From assembly GCF_000317695.1 (NCBI RefSeq), contig NC_019771.1:3228001-3292000 (forward strand): a stretch of DNA of 64,000 bases. The letters are read 5' to 3'. The position numbers and the translations under genes are program-made. The notes beneath the pieces are model-generated. The model saw nothing but the letters and a program-made list of their open reading frames with translations. It made no database searches and was not told the DNA's origin. Positions 1-9,340 of this stretch are shown here, piece by piece. Each line of letters starts with the position of its first letter. Position 1 is the first letter of the stretch. Source of the DNA: Anabaena cylindrica PCC 7122. GTDB taxonomy: Bacteria; Cyanobacteriota; Cyanobacteriia; Cyanobacteriales; Nostocaceae.

Positions 1-508
1 CGAGATGATGTAGTTGAAAATGAGGATTAAATACTCTTCCATCCTTAAAAAAAAGGAGATTATGAATTTGTTGATCTGGATGAATATTTAATTCTCTGAT
101 TATTGTTAGATAATATCTAGGATTTTCTAGCTGTTTGAGTGCAAATCTCAATATTTGTCTATGATTACCTGATTTAATTAATAACTCAGGAATGTACCAC
201 ATCCGCAGAAAATTTTGATTAAAGCTGACAATTTTATTTAGATTATCTAAAATTAAAATACCATCGGTCGTAGATTCTAGAGTTACTTTTTGTAAAGCTA
301 GTGATTCTTTTAATGCAATTTGTATATTTTGGGTTTCATAAATTTCTCTTTGTAATTTTTCCGCCAAAGAGGATTTTGTTATATGTATATTGTGAGTCCG
401 ATATTTTTTTTCTTGTTGATTAATGAATTTTGAAACTAGAAATTTTGAAACTAATAAAGCAACAAATTGAATTCCTATATAAGTGATTACCCCAAACATC
501 AAAGTCAT
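1..508 (-). CDS. PAS-domain sensor protein, N-terminal part (truncated by window edge)
   Basis: Reading the minus strand from the ATG at 508-506 gives an open frame of about 169 codons that runs off the window start, so only the N-terminus is visible. It begins with a hydrophobic segment (MTLMFGVITYIGIQFVALL), a probable membrane anchor, followed by a charged, helical linker and a PAS-like region with the motif ESTTDGILILDNLNKIVSFN. PAS domains sense small ligands or redox state and usually precede a GGDEF, kinase or EAL output domain, which would lie outside the window. What I see is anchor plus PAS; that it is a signalling protein is inference, and the output domain cannot be named. Confidence 0.65.
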   Translation of the reverse strand, partial: MTLMFGVITYIGIQFVALLVSKFLVSKFINQQEKKYRTHNIHITKSSLAEKLQREIYETQNIQIALKESLALQKVTLESTTDGILILDNLNKIVSFNQNFLRMWYIPELLIKSGNHRQILRFALKQLENPRYYLTIIRELNIHPDQQIHNLLFFKDGRVFNPHFQLHHL

Positions 509-836
509 TATATTAGCCTTTTCTCTAGTAGAGTGCTTCTGATTTTATGATTTTTATATTTTTGATGTTGCATAGTTAATCTCTTTTATTTATACCCTAG
601 TATCGCTTGGTAGAAATAAATATCCAGTGAAAAAAAGTTTAAAAAGCTGATCAATAAATCTTGCTTTCTTACCTCCTATCTCTTGACACTAGCATACGTA
701 TTATTACTAACAGATAACTAAAATGTCAAGATAATTAGCCGAAAACACTTATTTTTGATGCTATCAATAAGCAATATATATATGCTGTGTAAGTATTGAT
801 TACTTAGATATTAATTTTAGGGAAAATATTAAAGTG
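509..836. other. AT-rich intergenic region
   Basis: The 328 bp between the divergently read PAS-sensor start and the end of sbcC hold no convincing ORF. It is AT-rich with runs of A and T; the promoter of the leftward sensor gene should lie near 510-600, but I cannot fix -35/-10 boxes with confidence. Confidence 0.4.
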
Positions 837-3800
837 CTAAATTAATAAAGATAACTGTGATCCTTGCTGAGTTTTATTAACTTCGATCCGGGCTTGAAAG
901 GCTTCTTTGAGGTGGGGCATATGAGTTACGGTGAGGATACAGGCGAAATCAGCAGCGATCGCATTAATAGAGGCAATCAAGCGATCGCATCCTTCCGCAT
1001 CCTGAGTACCAAACCCTTCATCTATAATCAGTAATTGCAGAGCCGCACCTGCACGTTGCGCTAATAACTTCGCTAAAGCTAATCGAATTGCAAAATTGAT
1101 TCTAAACGCTTCCCCCCCGGAATAAGTTTCATAAGCTCGCGTCCCCCTGGCATCAGCAATTAAAATATCTAAAGTATCTATCAATTTGGCATTTTTCTTA
1201 CTTGACTTCCCACTCCTTCCCACCTTCTGCGTCACAAACTGTACGTGTAATTGATTCGCACTCAACCGTGAAAGCAATTGATTCGTCTCAGCTTCTAATT
1301 GCGGTAACACATTTTCAATCATCAAAGCTTGGATACCATTTTTACCAAAAGCTTGCGCTAATTCCTGATAAACTCGCTGCTGCTGCTTGCAAGATTGCAA
1401 TTGTTCCTGTTCCTGCTCATACTGAATTTGCAGCGTTTCCAATTGATGTATTAATTGTTCCAAACGCCCTAAATTAGCGATTTTTTCATCAAGTTCTCGT
1501 CTGCGAATTGCTATTTGCCGTTCTAAAGCATTAATTTGATCAACAGGATTAGCTGTTAATTTTAACTGCTCAACAATACTATCAATTTGACTAGCTAGAT
1601 TTTGCTGATCTGCTAATCTAGTATTTTGAGAACTTGTCAAATCTTGCAATCTGGTTTGTAATTGAGGATACTGTTGCTGTGCAGACAAAAATTGTTGATA
1701 ACGCAACTGCCAAGATTGAGACTCACGCACAGCTTGACGGAGATGATTGTGCTGTTCAGAACTATAATTAAGTTCCGCAAGTTGTACAGTTAAAGCTTCT
1801 ATTTGTTTAGCAATATCAGAATCTGTTTGTTCAAACTGAATTCTCACCTTCAACTGCTCAATAGTAGCTTGCAATTCTGGCTTTCTCGCTGCTAATTGAG
1901 TTTGACGCTTATTTGCTTCCTTAATTTGCCCTTGTTTAATTTCTGCCCAACGCCAACGCTCTACTTCACTTCTTGCTAAGGCGTGGTCTTGTTCACTATA
2001 ACTGAGTTGCTGCAAATATTCATCTAACTGCTGAAGTTCAGCTTGTTTATCAGGAGCATAATTACCTTGCAAAGAACGCTCTAAATGTTCTCGTTCTAAA
2101 CCAAGTTGTCGTAACTGTTCTTGAATATCCGTAGTTGCTTGTAACTGTGCTGCTAATTGTCCTCTTTTTTCCCGTAAAGTATCATAAACCGCTAATTGTT
2201 GCGATATTTCCCGATATTCTTGCCTGAGTATTTGAATTTCTTTATCTGAAACCGCCATTTGTTCCCGCACTACCCAAAATTGCCCTTGAGTATCTTCATA
2301 TTCAAGTTGAGTTTTTTGGATAACTCGACTCCAGTGATGTTCATCTAGAGGACGTTCGCACAAAGGACATAACGCATCTGGATTTTGGAGCATTTGCAAT
2401 TTCTGCTCTAGTTCTGCCAGTACTTTCTCGTAGTCTTTCTGTGTAGTTTGTAACCGTTCGATAAAGTGTCTGCGTTCCTGTCCTTTTTCCTGTACCCGTT
2501 GCAAATAAACCCGCTTTTTCTCCAGTTCTTCAATTTGCACACCTACATCCATCACAGCTTGCTGTAGTTGCGGTTGACGGCGATTTTGGCTTTGGAGTTG
2601 GTTTTCTGTATTTTGTAGTTGTTCTAGTCGTGCTATTAATCCAGCATGAGTACGATCTAATTGAGTTTGTAAAGTGGCTCTTTGTTGTAACAAAGGATTC
2701 ACTTGCATTTGCAATTGATCTAAATGAGATAAATGATTGCGTGCGGTAGCTAATTGAGCTAAAGCTGTTTCTACTTCTGGGGATTTGGTGAGAGTTTGTT
2801 GAATTTCTCGCTCTTGTTGCTCTAAAGCTTCTAATTGAGCTTGAGATTGTTGTAGTTGACGTTCAAGGGTTTGAATTTGTTTATTCAGTTGTTGTTGCTG
2901 TTGTTGTCGTAAGCCAGTAGCTTGAGTATGTTGAGCAAATTTTGTAGCAAAAGCTTCCTCTTGAGATTGCAGACTTTGATATTCAGCATATCCAGATGTA
3001 ATTTCTAATTCCTGATTGAGAGTAGTTTCTAAATCTGCTAACTGAGATTGTACCGTTAATTGTTCTTTGTGCAAGCGATCGCAATCTTGGCTCAGATTTT
3101 GGTATTGTTGCCTTACAAAACTCAATTGCTGTTCCCAGCTTTGGCGTTGGTGTTGGACAACTTGCAAACTTTGTAATTGAATATTATCAAAAGCTTGCTG
3201 CTGTTGCAGTTTATCCAGTTGAACTTCCAACTCAACTTTTTGCGCTTGTGTCGTCTCCCGTTGTTGAAGTTGAGTTTTAATTCCTTCCAAAGAACGCTCT
3301 AACTCTTCCAATCTGCCTTTATACTGTTTAGAAAAGTCCTTAGCTCGTTCTTCTAATTGATCATATTGATTGAGTTTTAATAACTCCGCTAAAATTTCCT
3401 TACGTTCTGTGGGACGCTTGAGCATGAATTCATCTGCTCTACCTTGACGTAAGTAAGCCGAATTAATAAAAGTATCGTAATCGAGCTTGATATGTTGTAG
3501 AATCACATCCTGGGTTGCTCGTACCCCTTTACCAGTGAGAGGACGAAAACCAGCAGGAGTTTCAATTTGAAATTCGAGTATACTAGTTGCACCCCTAACG
3601 CGGGTACGAATCACTCGATAAGTTTGTTGGTTATTGTGAAAAGTAAAATCAACTCTAACTTCTTTGGCACCAGAATAAATCACATCATCTTCAACAGTGG
3701 CACGGCTTTCACCCCAAATCACCCAAGTGATTGCTTCGAGTAGAGAAGATTTCCCCGCACCATTAGAACCACAAATACAAGCCGTATGCAAACCGCCAAA

Positions 3801-3860
3801 ATCTAAAGTTGCATCACGGTAACTAAGAAAATTTTTGAGGATAAGTTGTACTGGGATCAT
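837..3860 (-). CDS. sbcC: SbcC/Rad50-type ATPase, subunit of the SbcCD nuclease
   Basis: The 1007-residue protein has the split-ATPase layout of the Rad50/SbcC family. Walker A (GSNGAGKS, residues about 31-38) is at the N-terminus after the conserved LKNFLSYRDATLDF start. Two very long Gln/Glu-rich coiled coils flank a CPLC zinc hook near residue 500. The ABC signature (YSGGEAFRINFA) and Walker B (LLIIDEGFGTQD) are near the C-terminus. With SbcD it opens and trims DNA ends and hairpins at palindromes and stalled forks in the cytoplasm. No sbcD lies next to it here, which is common in cyanobacteria. The start is fixed by the conserved MIPVQL beginning. High confidence in family; the partner is inferred. 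Confidence 0.93.
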   Translation of the reverse strand: MIPVQLILKNFLSYRDATLDFGGLHTACICGSNGAGKSSLLEAITWVIWGESRATVEDDVIYSGAKEVRVDFTFHNNQQTYRVIRTRVRGATSILEFQIETPAGFRPLTGKGVRATQDVILQHIKLDYDTFINSAYLRQGRADEFMLKRPTERKEILAELLKLNQYDQLEERAKDFSKQYKGRLEELERSLEGIKTQLQQRETTQAQKVELEVQLDKLQQQQAFDNIQLQSLQVVQHQRQSWEQQLSFVRQQYQNLSQDCDRLHKEQLTVQSQLADLETTLNQELEITSGYAEYQSLQSQEEAFATKFAQHTQATGLRQQQQQQLNKQIQTLERQLQQSQAQLEALEQQEREIQQTLTKSPEVETALAQLATARNHLSHLDQLQMQVNPLLQQRATLQTQLDRTHAGLIARLEQLQNTENQLQSQNRRQPQLQQAVMDVGVQIEELEKKRVYLQRVQEKGQERRHFIERLQTTQKDYEKVLAELEQKLQMLQNPDALCPLCERPLDEHHWSRVIQKTQLEYEDTQGQFWVVREQMAVSDKEIQILRQEYREISQQLAVYDTLREKRGQLAAQLQATTDIQEQLRQLGLEREHLERSLQGNYAPDKQAELQQLDEYLQQLSYSEQDHALARSEVERWRWAEIKQGQIKEANKRQTQLAARKPELQATIEQLKVRIQFEQTDSDIAKQIEALTVQLAELNYSSEQHNHLRQAVRESQSWQLRYQQFLSAQQQYPQLQTRLQDLTSSQNTRLADQQNLASQIDSIVEQLKLTANPVDQINALERQIAIRRRELDEKIANLGRLEQLIHQLETLQIQYEQEQEQLQSCKQQQRVYQELAQAFGKNGIQALMIENVLPQLEAETNQLLSRLSANQLHVQFVTQKVGRSGKSSKKNAKLIDTLDILIADARGTRAYETYSGGEAFRINFAIRLALAKLLAQRAGAALQLLIIDEGFGTQDAEGCDRLIASINAIAADFACILTVTHMPHLKEAFQARIEVNKTQQGSQLSLLI

Positions 3861-4175
3861 TCAGGCTATATCGCCATATCTAAAATTTTAATAATTAACA
3901 GTACAGATGCACTTCTTTGTTAGTTTAGCGATTCAAAGAGCAGGTTTCTAGTCTTAAAGACATCAATTTTACAAAAATTTACAATATGATGACTTCTTTT
4001 TTCACTATTTTATGGTTTGAAGAGAAAGCAATCAAAATAATTTGTAGGGCTGGTTAGCGCAGCGTAACATACCATAAAATTAAGGGGTAATGGCATAGAA
4101 ATGTTATTTTAAGTAAGTAAGGTCTGTCACCAAGCATCATTGCAAACATTGTCAATCTGGGGAGAAACAGCAACA
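3861..4175. other. Intergenic region upstream of the Uma2 pseudogene
   Basis: About 315 bp between the divergently read sbcC and uma2-like genes. I see AT-rich sequence and no ORF, RNA gene or strong terminator. Promoters for both genes should lie here. Confidence 0.4.
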
Positions 4176-4786
4176 ATGACTCAGACTCTACAGAAAAAGT
4201 CACATTAGACGAATTTATTTCCTGGTATCCAGAAAACACAGATCACCGTTATGAATTGCATGATGGAGTAATTGTGGAAATACCGAAACCAAAAGGTAAG
4301 CATTCTAAACTCGCAGGATTTATCTCTGGTAAGCTATTTGTCGAAATTCAGCGATCGCAATTACCCTTCTTTATACCTAGAGAATGTATCATCAAATCTA
4401 GAGACGGGAAATCTGGATATGAGCCAGATGTGATAGTTTTAGATGAAGCAGCCATTGTCAACGAGCCAAGATGGGAAGCAGAATCAATCATCACACAAGG
4501 AAATTCAGTCAAATTAATCATTGAAGTTGTCAGTACCAATTGGCGTGATGATTATTTCAAAAAACTGGGAGAATATGAAGAGTTAGAAATTCCCGAATAT
4601 TGGATTTTTGATTATTTAGCCTTGGGTGGCAGAAATTTCATTGGTAATCCTAAACAACCGACTATTTCTATTTATGAATTAGTAGAAGGAGAATATCAAG
4701 TTACTCAAGTCCGGGGAAATGAAACCTTAAAATCGCCAACATTTCCAGAATTGAATTTAACTGTTGAGCAGATTTTTCAACTTTGA
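4176..4786 (+). pseudogene. Uma2-family (PD-(D/E)XK-like) nuclease gene with 5' frameshift
   Basis: From 4256 to 4786 an open frame encodes the Uma2/DUF820 fold, a restriction-endonuclease-like domain very common in cyanobacteria. Visible signs are YEPDVIVLDE, the IIEVVSTNWRDDYFKKLGEYEELEIPEYWIFDY core and a C-terminal ELNLTVEQIF tail. The natural N-terminus is in another frame: ATG at 4176 opens MTQTLQK and then hits TAG at 4206. Adding one A to the five-A run at 4194-4198 joins it to VTLDEFISWYPENTDHRYELHDG and the main frame. So this looks like a 1-nt deletion (or sequencing error) in a homopolymer. Translation from the internal ATG at 4256 would lack about 27 residues. The role of Uma2 proteins is unsettled; some are tied to mobile DNA. 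Confidence 0.75.
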
Positions 4787-5061
4787 TGACTATGTTGAAT
4801 CAGGTGTAAGGAATAAGGGATGATACCAGCAAAAGTCAAACAGTTTGTCAGGTTTTCAGGTTTTGAAGGATTCTCAAAAGTTCTCTTTTTCCCCTCCTGA
4901 CTTCCTAACCCATGACTTACGTCACGCTGCGCGAACAAGGAAAGACTTTTTCAACAAGCCTTAGGTAGAGGTTATTTAAATCAGCCTACGCAAGTTCTGT
5001 TATGAACTCTTCAGAAATCCCCGCGTCTAGCCTTCGGTGGCAAGCAACAGACTGGGGAAGC

Positions 5062-5583
5062 TTAATAACCTCCATATACCTGAGGCCAAGTTGTCCACAG
5101 AAAAATTATGACTGCACCAACTGCTAATAAACCCTGAAGCAAATTACCTACCAACGTTCCTACAGTAATTCCTATACCAGCTTTAACTGCCTTTCCTAAA
5201 TCTTTTTGATAAAGATATTCACCGACAATTGCACCTAAAAGTGGACCGATTAACATTCCCAAGAGTGGGCCACCAAATGGTAAAGCTGGCAATAAGCCAA
5301 AGAATCCTAAAAACAAACCCACAAACGCACCAATTTGTCCCCATTTACTAGCACCGGCTTGTTTAGCACCCAAGTAGCCAGCTAGGAAATCAACTCCCAT
5401 GCTCAGAAGCAGGACGATAACTGTAACAATCAGGGGAATTTTAATCGCTGCAAAGGAACTACTGACGATTCCCCAAATAATAATTGCAATTAAAATTAAG
5501 CTGCTTCCTGGAATGGCTGGAACTACGGAACCAATTACACCCACGAGCATGACAGCTATTAATAACCAGTAAATAATTTGCAT
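5062..5583 (-). CDS. DUF456 family membrane protein
   Basis: The 173-residue protein is almost entirely hydrophobic, with about four to five membrane segments and small-residue (Gly/Ala) rich helices such as FVGLFLGFFGLLPALPFGGPLLG. The Gly/Pro pattern VGVIGSVVPAIPGSSLI at the N-terminus and the central GPLLGMLIGPLLGAIVGEYL match the DUF456 family of small inner-membrane proteins. No biochemical function is known. It is followed by the CCB-like gene region with only 35 bp between them, both leftward, so the two may share a transcript. The start at 5583 gives a good hydrophobic N-terminus. Confidence 0.85.
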   Translation of the reverse strand: MQIIYWLLIAVMLVGVIGSVVPAIPGSSLILIAIIIWGIVSSSFAAIKIPLIVTVIVLLLSMGVDFLAGYLGAKQAGASKWGQIGAFVGLFLGFFGLLPALPFGGPLLGMLIGPLLGAIVGEYLYQKDLGKAVKAGIGITVGTLVGNLLQGLLAVGAVIIFLWTTWPQVYGGY

Positions 5584-5618
5584 AATTGATTGCTAATAAT
5601 TCAGGAGTCATTTAAATA

Positions 5619-6260
5619 TTACCCATTACCCATTGTCACCGCTAATTTATCAGCGATTCCCTCAATCCATGTTTCATCTTGTTTGGTGTAACTACGAGGA
5701 GCATTTGCTCCTAAAATTAGAACGCCTTCTTTACCTATAGGTTGACAAATTACACCTTGTGTATTTTCTGGTAAATAATCAAATTCTATTTTGCCTGGAT
5801 ACACATATAAAGCAACTAGATAGATTGGTTTTTGTGTTTCCAAGACTCGTTTTAAGATTGTTCCGGGGATGACTTCAGATTTAGGAGCCAGAATACCGCG
5901 ACGTAACAAAACTTGGCCTTGATAGTAAACTACGAGCGATCGCGTCACTGTATTAGTTAATAATAAACGAGATGCCCAAGCTAGTTCTGTTTTCACGGTT
6001 TCTGGTAAATCTGGCGCTAAGAAAAAACCTTCTTCCCCAATTAGTTCTACTGTATCAGGCGATCGCGGTTGTACCTGCTGCCAAATTAAACCTGTTAAAA
6101 TTAACACCGCACTCAAAACTACTCCCAACACATCCCCTCGTGCTTGAGAATTGGTGAGTTCCGGTGTCAACAAGCGATTAACCAGTAAAAGTAAAGCACC
6201 CAAACCCCCGACTACCAAAGGCAAACGCCGCAAAACTATATTAGGATCAGATTTAGTCAT
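5619..6260 (-). CDS. Cofactor assembly of complex C subunit B (CCB2/CCB4-like)
   Basis: The 213-residue protein has two N-terminal membrane helices (about residues 13-31 and 44-61) followed by a soluble domain with the conserved stretch VELIGEEGFFLAPDLPETVKTELAWAS. This matches the cyanobacterial homologues of the CCB2/CCB4 proteins. In chloroplasts these form part of the CCB pathway that covalently attaches heme ci to cytochrome b6 in the thylakoid membrane. The function in this organism is inferred from the family. It lies directly upstream of the DUF456 gene and downstream of rpaB, all leftward. Confidence 0.8.
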   Translation of the reverse strand: MTKSDPNIVLRRLPLVVGGLGALLLLVNRLLTPELTNSQARGDVLGVVLSAVLILTGLIWQQVQPRSPDTVELIGEEGFFLAPDLPETVKTELAWASRLLLTNTVTRSLVVYYQGQVLLRRGILAPKSEVIPGTILKRVLETQKPIYLVALYVYPGKIEFDYLPENTQGVICQPIGKEGVLILGANAPRSYTKQDETWIEGIADKLAVTMGNG

Positions 6261-6359
6261 TAGACTCAGTTATCAGTTGTCAGTGGAAAAAGGCCAAATG
6301 CAAAAGCCAAGAGATCATAAATTTTTCTCCCCTGCTCCCTGCCCCCCTACTCCCCTGCT

Positions 6360-7088
6360 TCATTCCTCTCCCGCTTCCAGTATGCGTTGAAAAAGATAAC
6401 CAGTACCTCTAGCTGTGAGAATCAGTTCTGGGTTACTAGGATCATCTTCTAATTTTGCCCGTAAACGGGAGATATGCACATCTACCACGCGAGTATCTAC
6501 GTGGCGTTCTGGTGTGTATCCCCAAACTTCTTGTAAAATTTCTGAACGGGAAAAAGCTTCTCCAGACCGACTTACTAACAACTCTAATAAGCTGAATTCC
6601 ATACCTGTTAAGCGAATACGCTCGTCACCTTTGTAGACTTGGCGCTTATTCGTATCAATTTTGATATTCCCGACATGAATTACCCCAGAACTGGGAATAC
6701 CAGTCGCACCTGTTTTATCTACTCTTCGTAATACTGAGCGAATGCGAGCTTCTAATTCTTTGGGGGAGAATGGTTTAACTACATAGTCATCAGCACCTAA
6801 TTCTAGTCCGGTGATGCGATCAGCTACATCCCCTAAGGCTGTTAACATGATAATAGGAACATCGGATTCTTTACGTAATTCTTGACAAACACCATAGCCA
6901 TCTAGCTTTGGCATCATTACGTCTAAAACTACCAAGTCCGGTTCAGCTTTGCGAAAAATTTCTAAGGCTTCTTCTCCGTCGCCAGCAGTTACTACATCGT
7001 AGCCAATCATGGAAAGGCGTGTTTCCAAAATCCGGCGAATGCTGGCTTCGTCGTCTACTACCAGGATTTTTTCTTTATGACTTTCCAA
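6360..7088 (-). CDS. rpaB: RpaB, OmpR-type response regulator
   Basis: The 242-residue protein has a receiver domain with the acidic pair DDE, phosphoacceptor Asp in LVVLDVMMPKLDG and the switch Lys in VVKPFSPKEL. A winged-helix DNA-binding domain ends in LTARGTGYLFQRI. The sequence fits RpaB (Ycf27), the essential cyanobacterial/plastid regulator that binds HLR1 motifs. It controls high-light and photosystem genes and is phosphorylated mainly by NblS/Hik33, which is not in this window. It is divergent from radA, with about 170 bp of AT-rich shared upstream DNA. Confidence 0.9.
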   Translation of the reverse strand: MESHKEKILVVDDEASIRRILETRLSMIGYDVVTAGDGEEALEIFRKAEPDLVVLDVMMPKLDGYGVCQELRKESDVPIIMLTALGDVADRITGLELGADDYVVKPFSPKELEARIRSVLRRVDKTGATGIPSSGVIHVGNIKIDTNKRQVYKGDERIRLTGMEFSLLELLVSRSGEAFSRSEILQEVWGYTPERHVDTRVVDVHISRLRAKLEDDPSNPELILTARGTGYLFQRILEAGEE

Positions 7089-7257
7089 GTTTCCCTAAGC
7101 TCCCTAACTAAAATTTTACATGATGAATTTTAATACCATAATATTAAGATATCATTCCATCAACTGATTAGAAAAAACCTGTAAATACTACTCTGATTAG
7201 ATTTCTGTTTTTTCTAAAACTTAAGAAAGAATTAAGATTCTTTAATAAATATTAAGC

Positions 7258-8832
7258 ATGGCAAAGCCAAAAACTATATTCATTTGCAGTAATTGTGCAG
7301 CAGAGTTCTCCCAATGGTTTGGAAAGTGTTCAAATTGCGACACTTATGATTCTTTGATAGAACAGAATCCCAGCCCTTTTGGAGTGGATGTACCTAGTCG
7401 GGGGGGAGTTGGTAATTGGCACGCTGCTCAAACTCACAATAAATCTAGTGCTAAATTAACTAAACCGGCTAAAGCCAGAGCTTCTCTGACATTTGATCAA
7501 ATTAGCGATCGCCAAATTGCTCGTTGGGAATCTGGTTATGGTGAACTAGATCGGGTACTTGGTGGTGGAGTTGTCCCTGGTTCAATGGTACTAATTGGCG
7601 GTGATCCAGGAATTGGTAAATCTACTTTACTCTTACAAGTATCCAATCAATTGGCGCAAAAATACCGCATTCTCTACGTCACTGGGGAAGAATCAGGACA
7701 GCAGGTAAAATTACGCGCCTCTCGTTTGGGAATGTCAAAACCCTTAACTGTGATTACTGAGGAGAAAGCAACCGATGAATCAGAAATAAAAGAGACTAAG
7801 GATTTACAAGAAATTACTGAAATAGAAATAGATCCCGATAGTATCGGCGCAGATTTATATGTTTTACCAGAAACAGATTTAGAAGAAATATTACGAGAAA
7901 TAGATTCCCTGAAACCAAATGTGGCAGTGATTGATAGTATACAAACTGTCTTTTTTCCAGCTTTGACATCTGCACCCGGTTCAGTAGCCCAAGTTCGTGA
8001 ATGTACAGCAGCCTTAATGAAGGTAGCAAAACACGAAGATATTACCATGTTGATTGTCGGCCACGTCACCAAAGAAGGCGCGATCGCCGGGCCAAAAGTT
8101 TTAGAACATTTAGTTGATACAGTATTGTATTTTGAGGGCGATCGCTTTGCCTCTCACCGATTATTAAGAACAGTAAAAAACCGTTTCGGAGCAACACACG
8201 AAATTGGTATATTTGAAATGGTAGCCCAAGGATTACGGGAAGTTGACAACCCCTCAGAATTGTTTTTAGGCAATCGAGATGATCCCGCACCGGGTACAGC
8301 TATTGTCGTAGCTTGCGAAGGAACAAGGCCAATAGTTGTAGAATTACAAGCTTTAGTTAGTCCTACCAGTTACCCTTCACCCCGACGGGCAGGAACTGGG
8401 ATAGATTATAACCGTTTAGTGCAGATTCTCGCAGTATTAGAAAAGCGAGTAGGCATACCCATGTCAAAACTAGATTCCTATGTTGCATCTGCTGGGGGTT
8501 TGAGTGTAGAAGAACCTGCGGTAGATTTAGGAATAGCGATCGCAATTGTTGCCAGTTTCCGTGACAGAATAGTTGATCCCGGTACTGTTTTAATTGGGGA
8601 AGTAGGCTTAGGTGGACAAGTGAGATCAGTGTCCCAAATGGAATTGCGGTTAAAAGAAGCAGCGAAATTAGGCTTTAAAAGAGCGATCGTTCCCAAAGGG
8701 ACAAAATTCCCCGATTTGAATATCGAGATTTTACCAGTATCTAAGGTAATAGATGCAATTATCGCCGCCATTCCCCACCAAGAACTAACAGAAGGAGATT
8801 TAGAACCTGACGCAGAAGACGAAGATGATTGA
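7258..8832 (+). CDS. radA: DNA repair protein RadA (Sms)
   Basis: The 524-residue protein has the full RadA layout: an N-terminal zinc finger (CSNCAAEFSQWFGKCSNC), a RecA-like ATPase with Walker A GGDPGIGKST and Walker B VAVIDSIQT, the RadA-specific KNRFGATHEIG (KNRFG) motif, and a C-terminal Lon-protease-like domain (SVEEPAVDLGIAIAI). RadA promotes branch migration in homologous recombination. A segment between the ATPase motifs (EEKATDESEIKETKDLQEITEIEIDPD region) is longer and more acidic than in Escherichia coli, as usual in cyanobacteria. The gene is monocistronic here; rpaB is divergent upstream. Confidence 0.95.
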   Translation: MAKPKTIFICSNCAAEFSQWFGKCSNCDTYDSLIEQNPSPFGVDVPSRGGVGNWHAAQTHNKSSAKLTKPAKARASLTFDQISDRQIARWESGYGELDRVLGGGVVPGSMVLIGGDPGIGKSTLLLQVSNQLAQKYRILYVTGEESGQQVKLRASRLGMSKPLTVITEEKATDESEIKETKDLQEITEIEIDPDSIGADLYVLPETDLEEILREIDSLKPNVAVIDSIQTVFFPALTSAPGSVAQVRECTAALMKVAKHEDITMLIVGHVTKEGAIAGPKVLEHLVDTVLYFEGDRFASHRLLRTVKNRFGATHEIGIFEMVAQGLREVDNPSELFLGNRDDPAPGTAIVVACEGTRPIVVELQALVSPTSYPSPRRAGTGIDYNRLVQILAVLEKRVGIPMSKLDSYVASAGGLSVEEPAVDLGIAIAIVASFRDRIVDPGTVLIGEVGLGGQVRSVSQMELRLKEAAKLGFKRAIVPKGTKFPDLNIEILPVSKVIDAIIAAIPHQELTEGDLEPDAEDEDD

Positions 8833-8874
8833 TAAACTGAGAGGACTTTGAGGAATTTAGCCCCCCTTAAAAAG

Positions 8875-9030
8875 CTACGGTGTACACACATCCTGACCCA
8901 GAGAGAGTTTCCACCCCTGAAATGCCTGATATTTTGCGAAACTCAAACCTCCATCTCTCTATAAAATTGGGATTTAGAGTGGCAAAACCAAGCGTTAGGT
9001 ATGATTTCAAGACTTGTGTGTACACCGTAG
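8875..9030. repeat. MITE-like element, copy 1, with 16-bp perfect terminal inverted repeats
   Basis: CTACGGTGTACACACA at 8875-8890 is repeated in inverted form at 9015-9030. The 156-bp unit has no convincing gene. A related element with TACGGTGTACACA ends lies at 43110-43486. This is the structure of a non-autonomous transposable element mobilised in trans. Confidence 0.7.
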
Positions 9031-9095
9031 TTGGTAAGGGGAGGGTGCGCGATAGCGCGGGTGGGGTGTATTTCATGAGCTTGGGAATTGCTATA
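9031..9095. repeat. 65-bp dispersed repeat, copy 1
   Basis: The segment starting TTGGTAAGGGGAGGG and ending TTGGGAATTGCTATA is identical to 10552-10616 apart from one base (GATAGCGCG here, GACAGCGCG there). It includes a short GCGC-rich hairpin. It abuts the right end of the MITE. Confidence 0.75.
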
Positions 9096-9103
9096 TAATC
9101 CAC

Positions 9104-9337
9104 CGTTTTTATCAGATGTTTATTTTTATCTGTCAAATAAAACCCAACTCATTTTCCAAAAGTTGTAGAGCTTTTTCGCAAATCAACAGCCATATCAACA
9201 ACTTCATTTACAAGAAATCTGACAAGTTTTCCTTGCGGTTGATTAATCTGATGATGCAAACCACGCAAAACATTTTTGATAGAACGAGAATGATTGTCTT
9301 GGACAAAATGAGATGATATTCCTAATTCCTGAATTTT
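9104..9337 (-). pseudogene. rfbC: Fragment of dTDP-4-dehydrorhamnose 3,5-epimerase gene
   Basis: Minus-strand translation from 9337 gives a frame with FVQDNHSRSIKNVLRGLH, then INQPQGKLVRFLVNEV and AVDLRKSSTTFGK, all typical of RfbC/RmlC. A TGA stop replaces the expected Trp after FGK, and the frame then continues VGFYLTDKNK before similarity ends at the 65-bp repeat. About 35 N-terminal and more than 100 C-terminal residues are missing. It directly follows rfbB, as in rhamnose-pathway operons, so it is a fossil of the second gene of that operon. Confidence 0.8.
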
Positions 9338-9340
9338 TAT

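Noticed and set aside
7674..8072. 132-codon minus-strand frame inside radA
   Set aside because: It is an antisense shadow of an intact, conserved gene.
8867..9136. 89-codon minus-strand frame at the MITE
   Set aside because: It joins the end of the rfbC fossil to repeat DNA and is not a natural gene.
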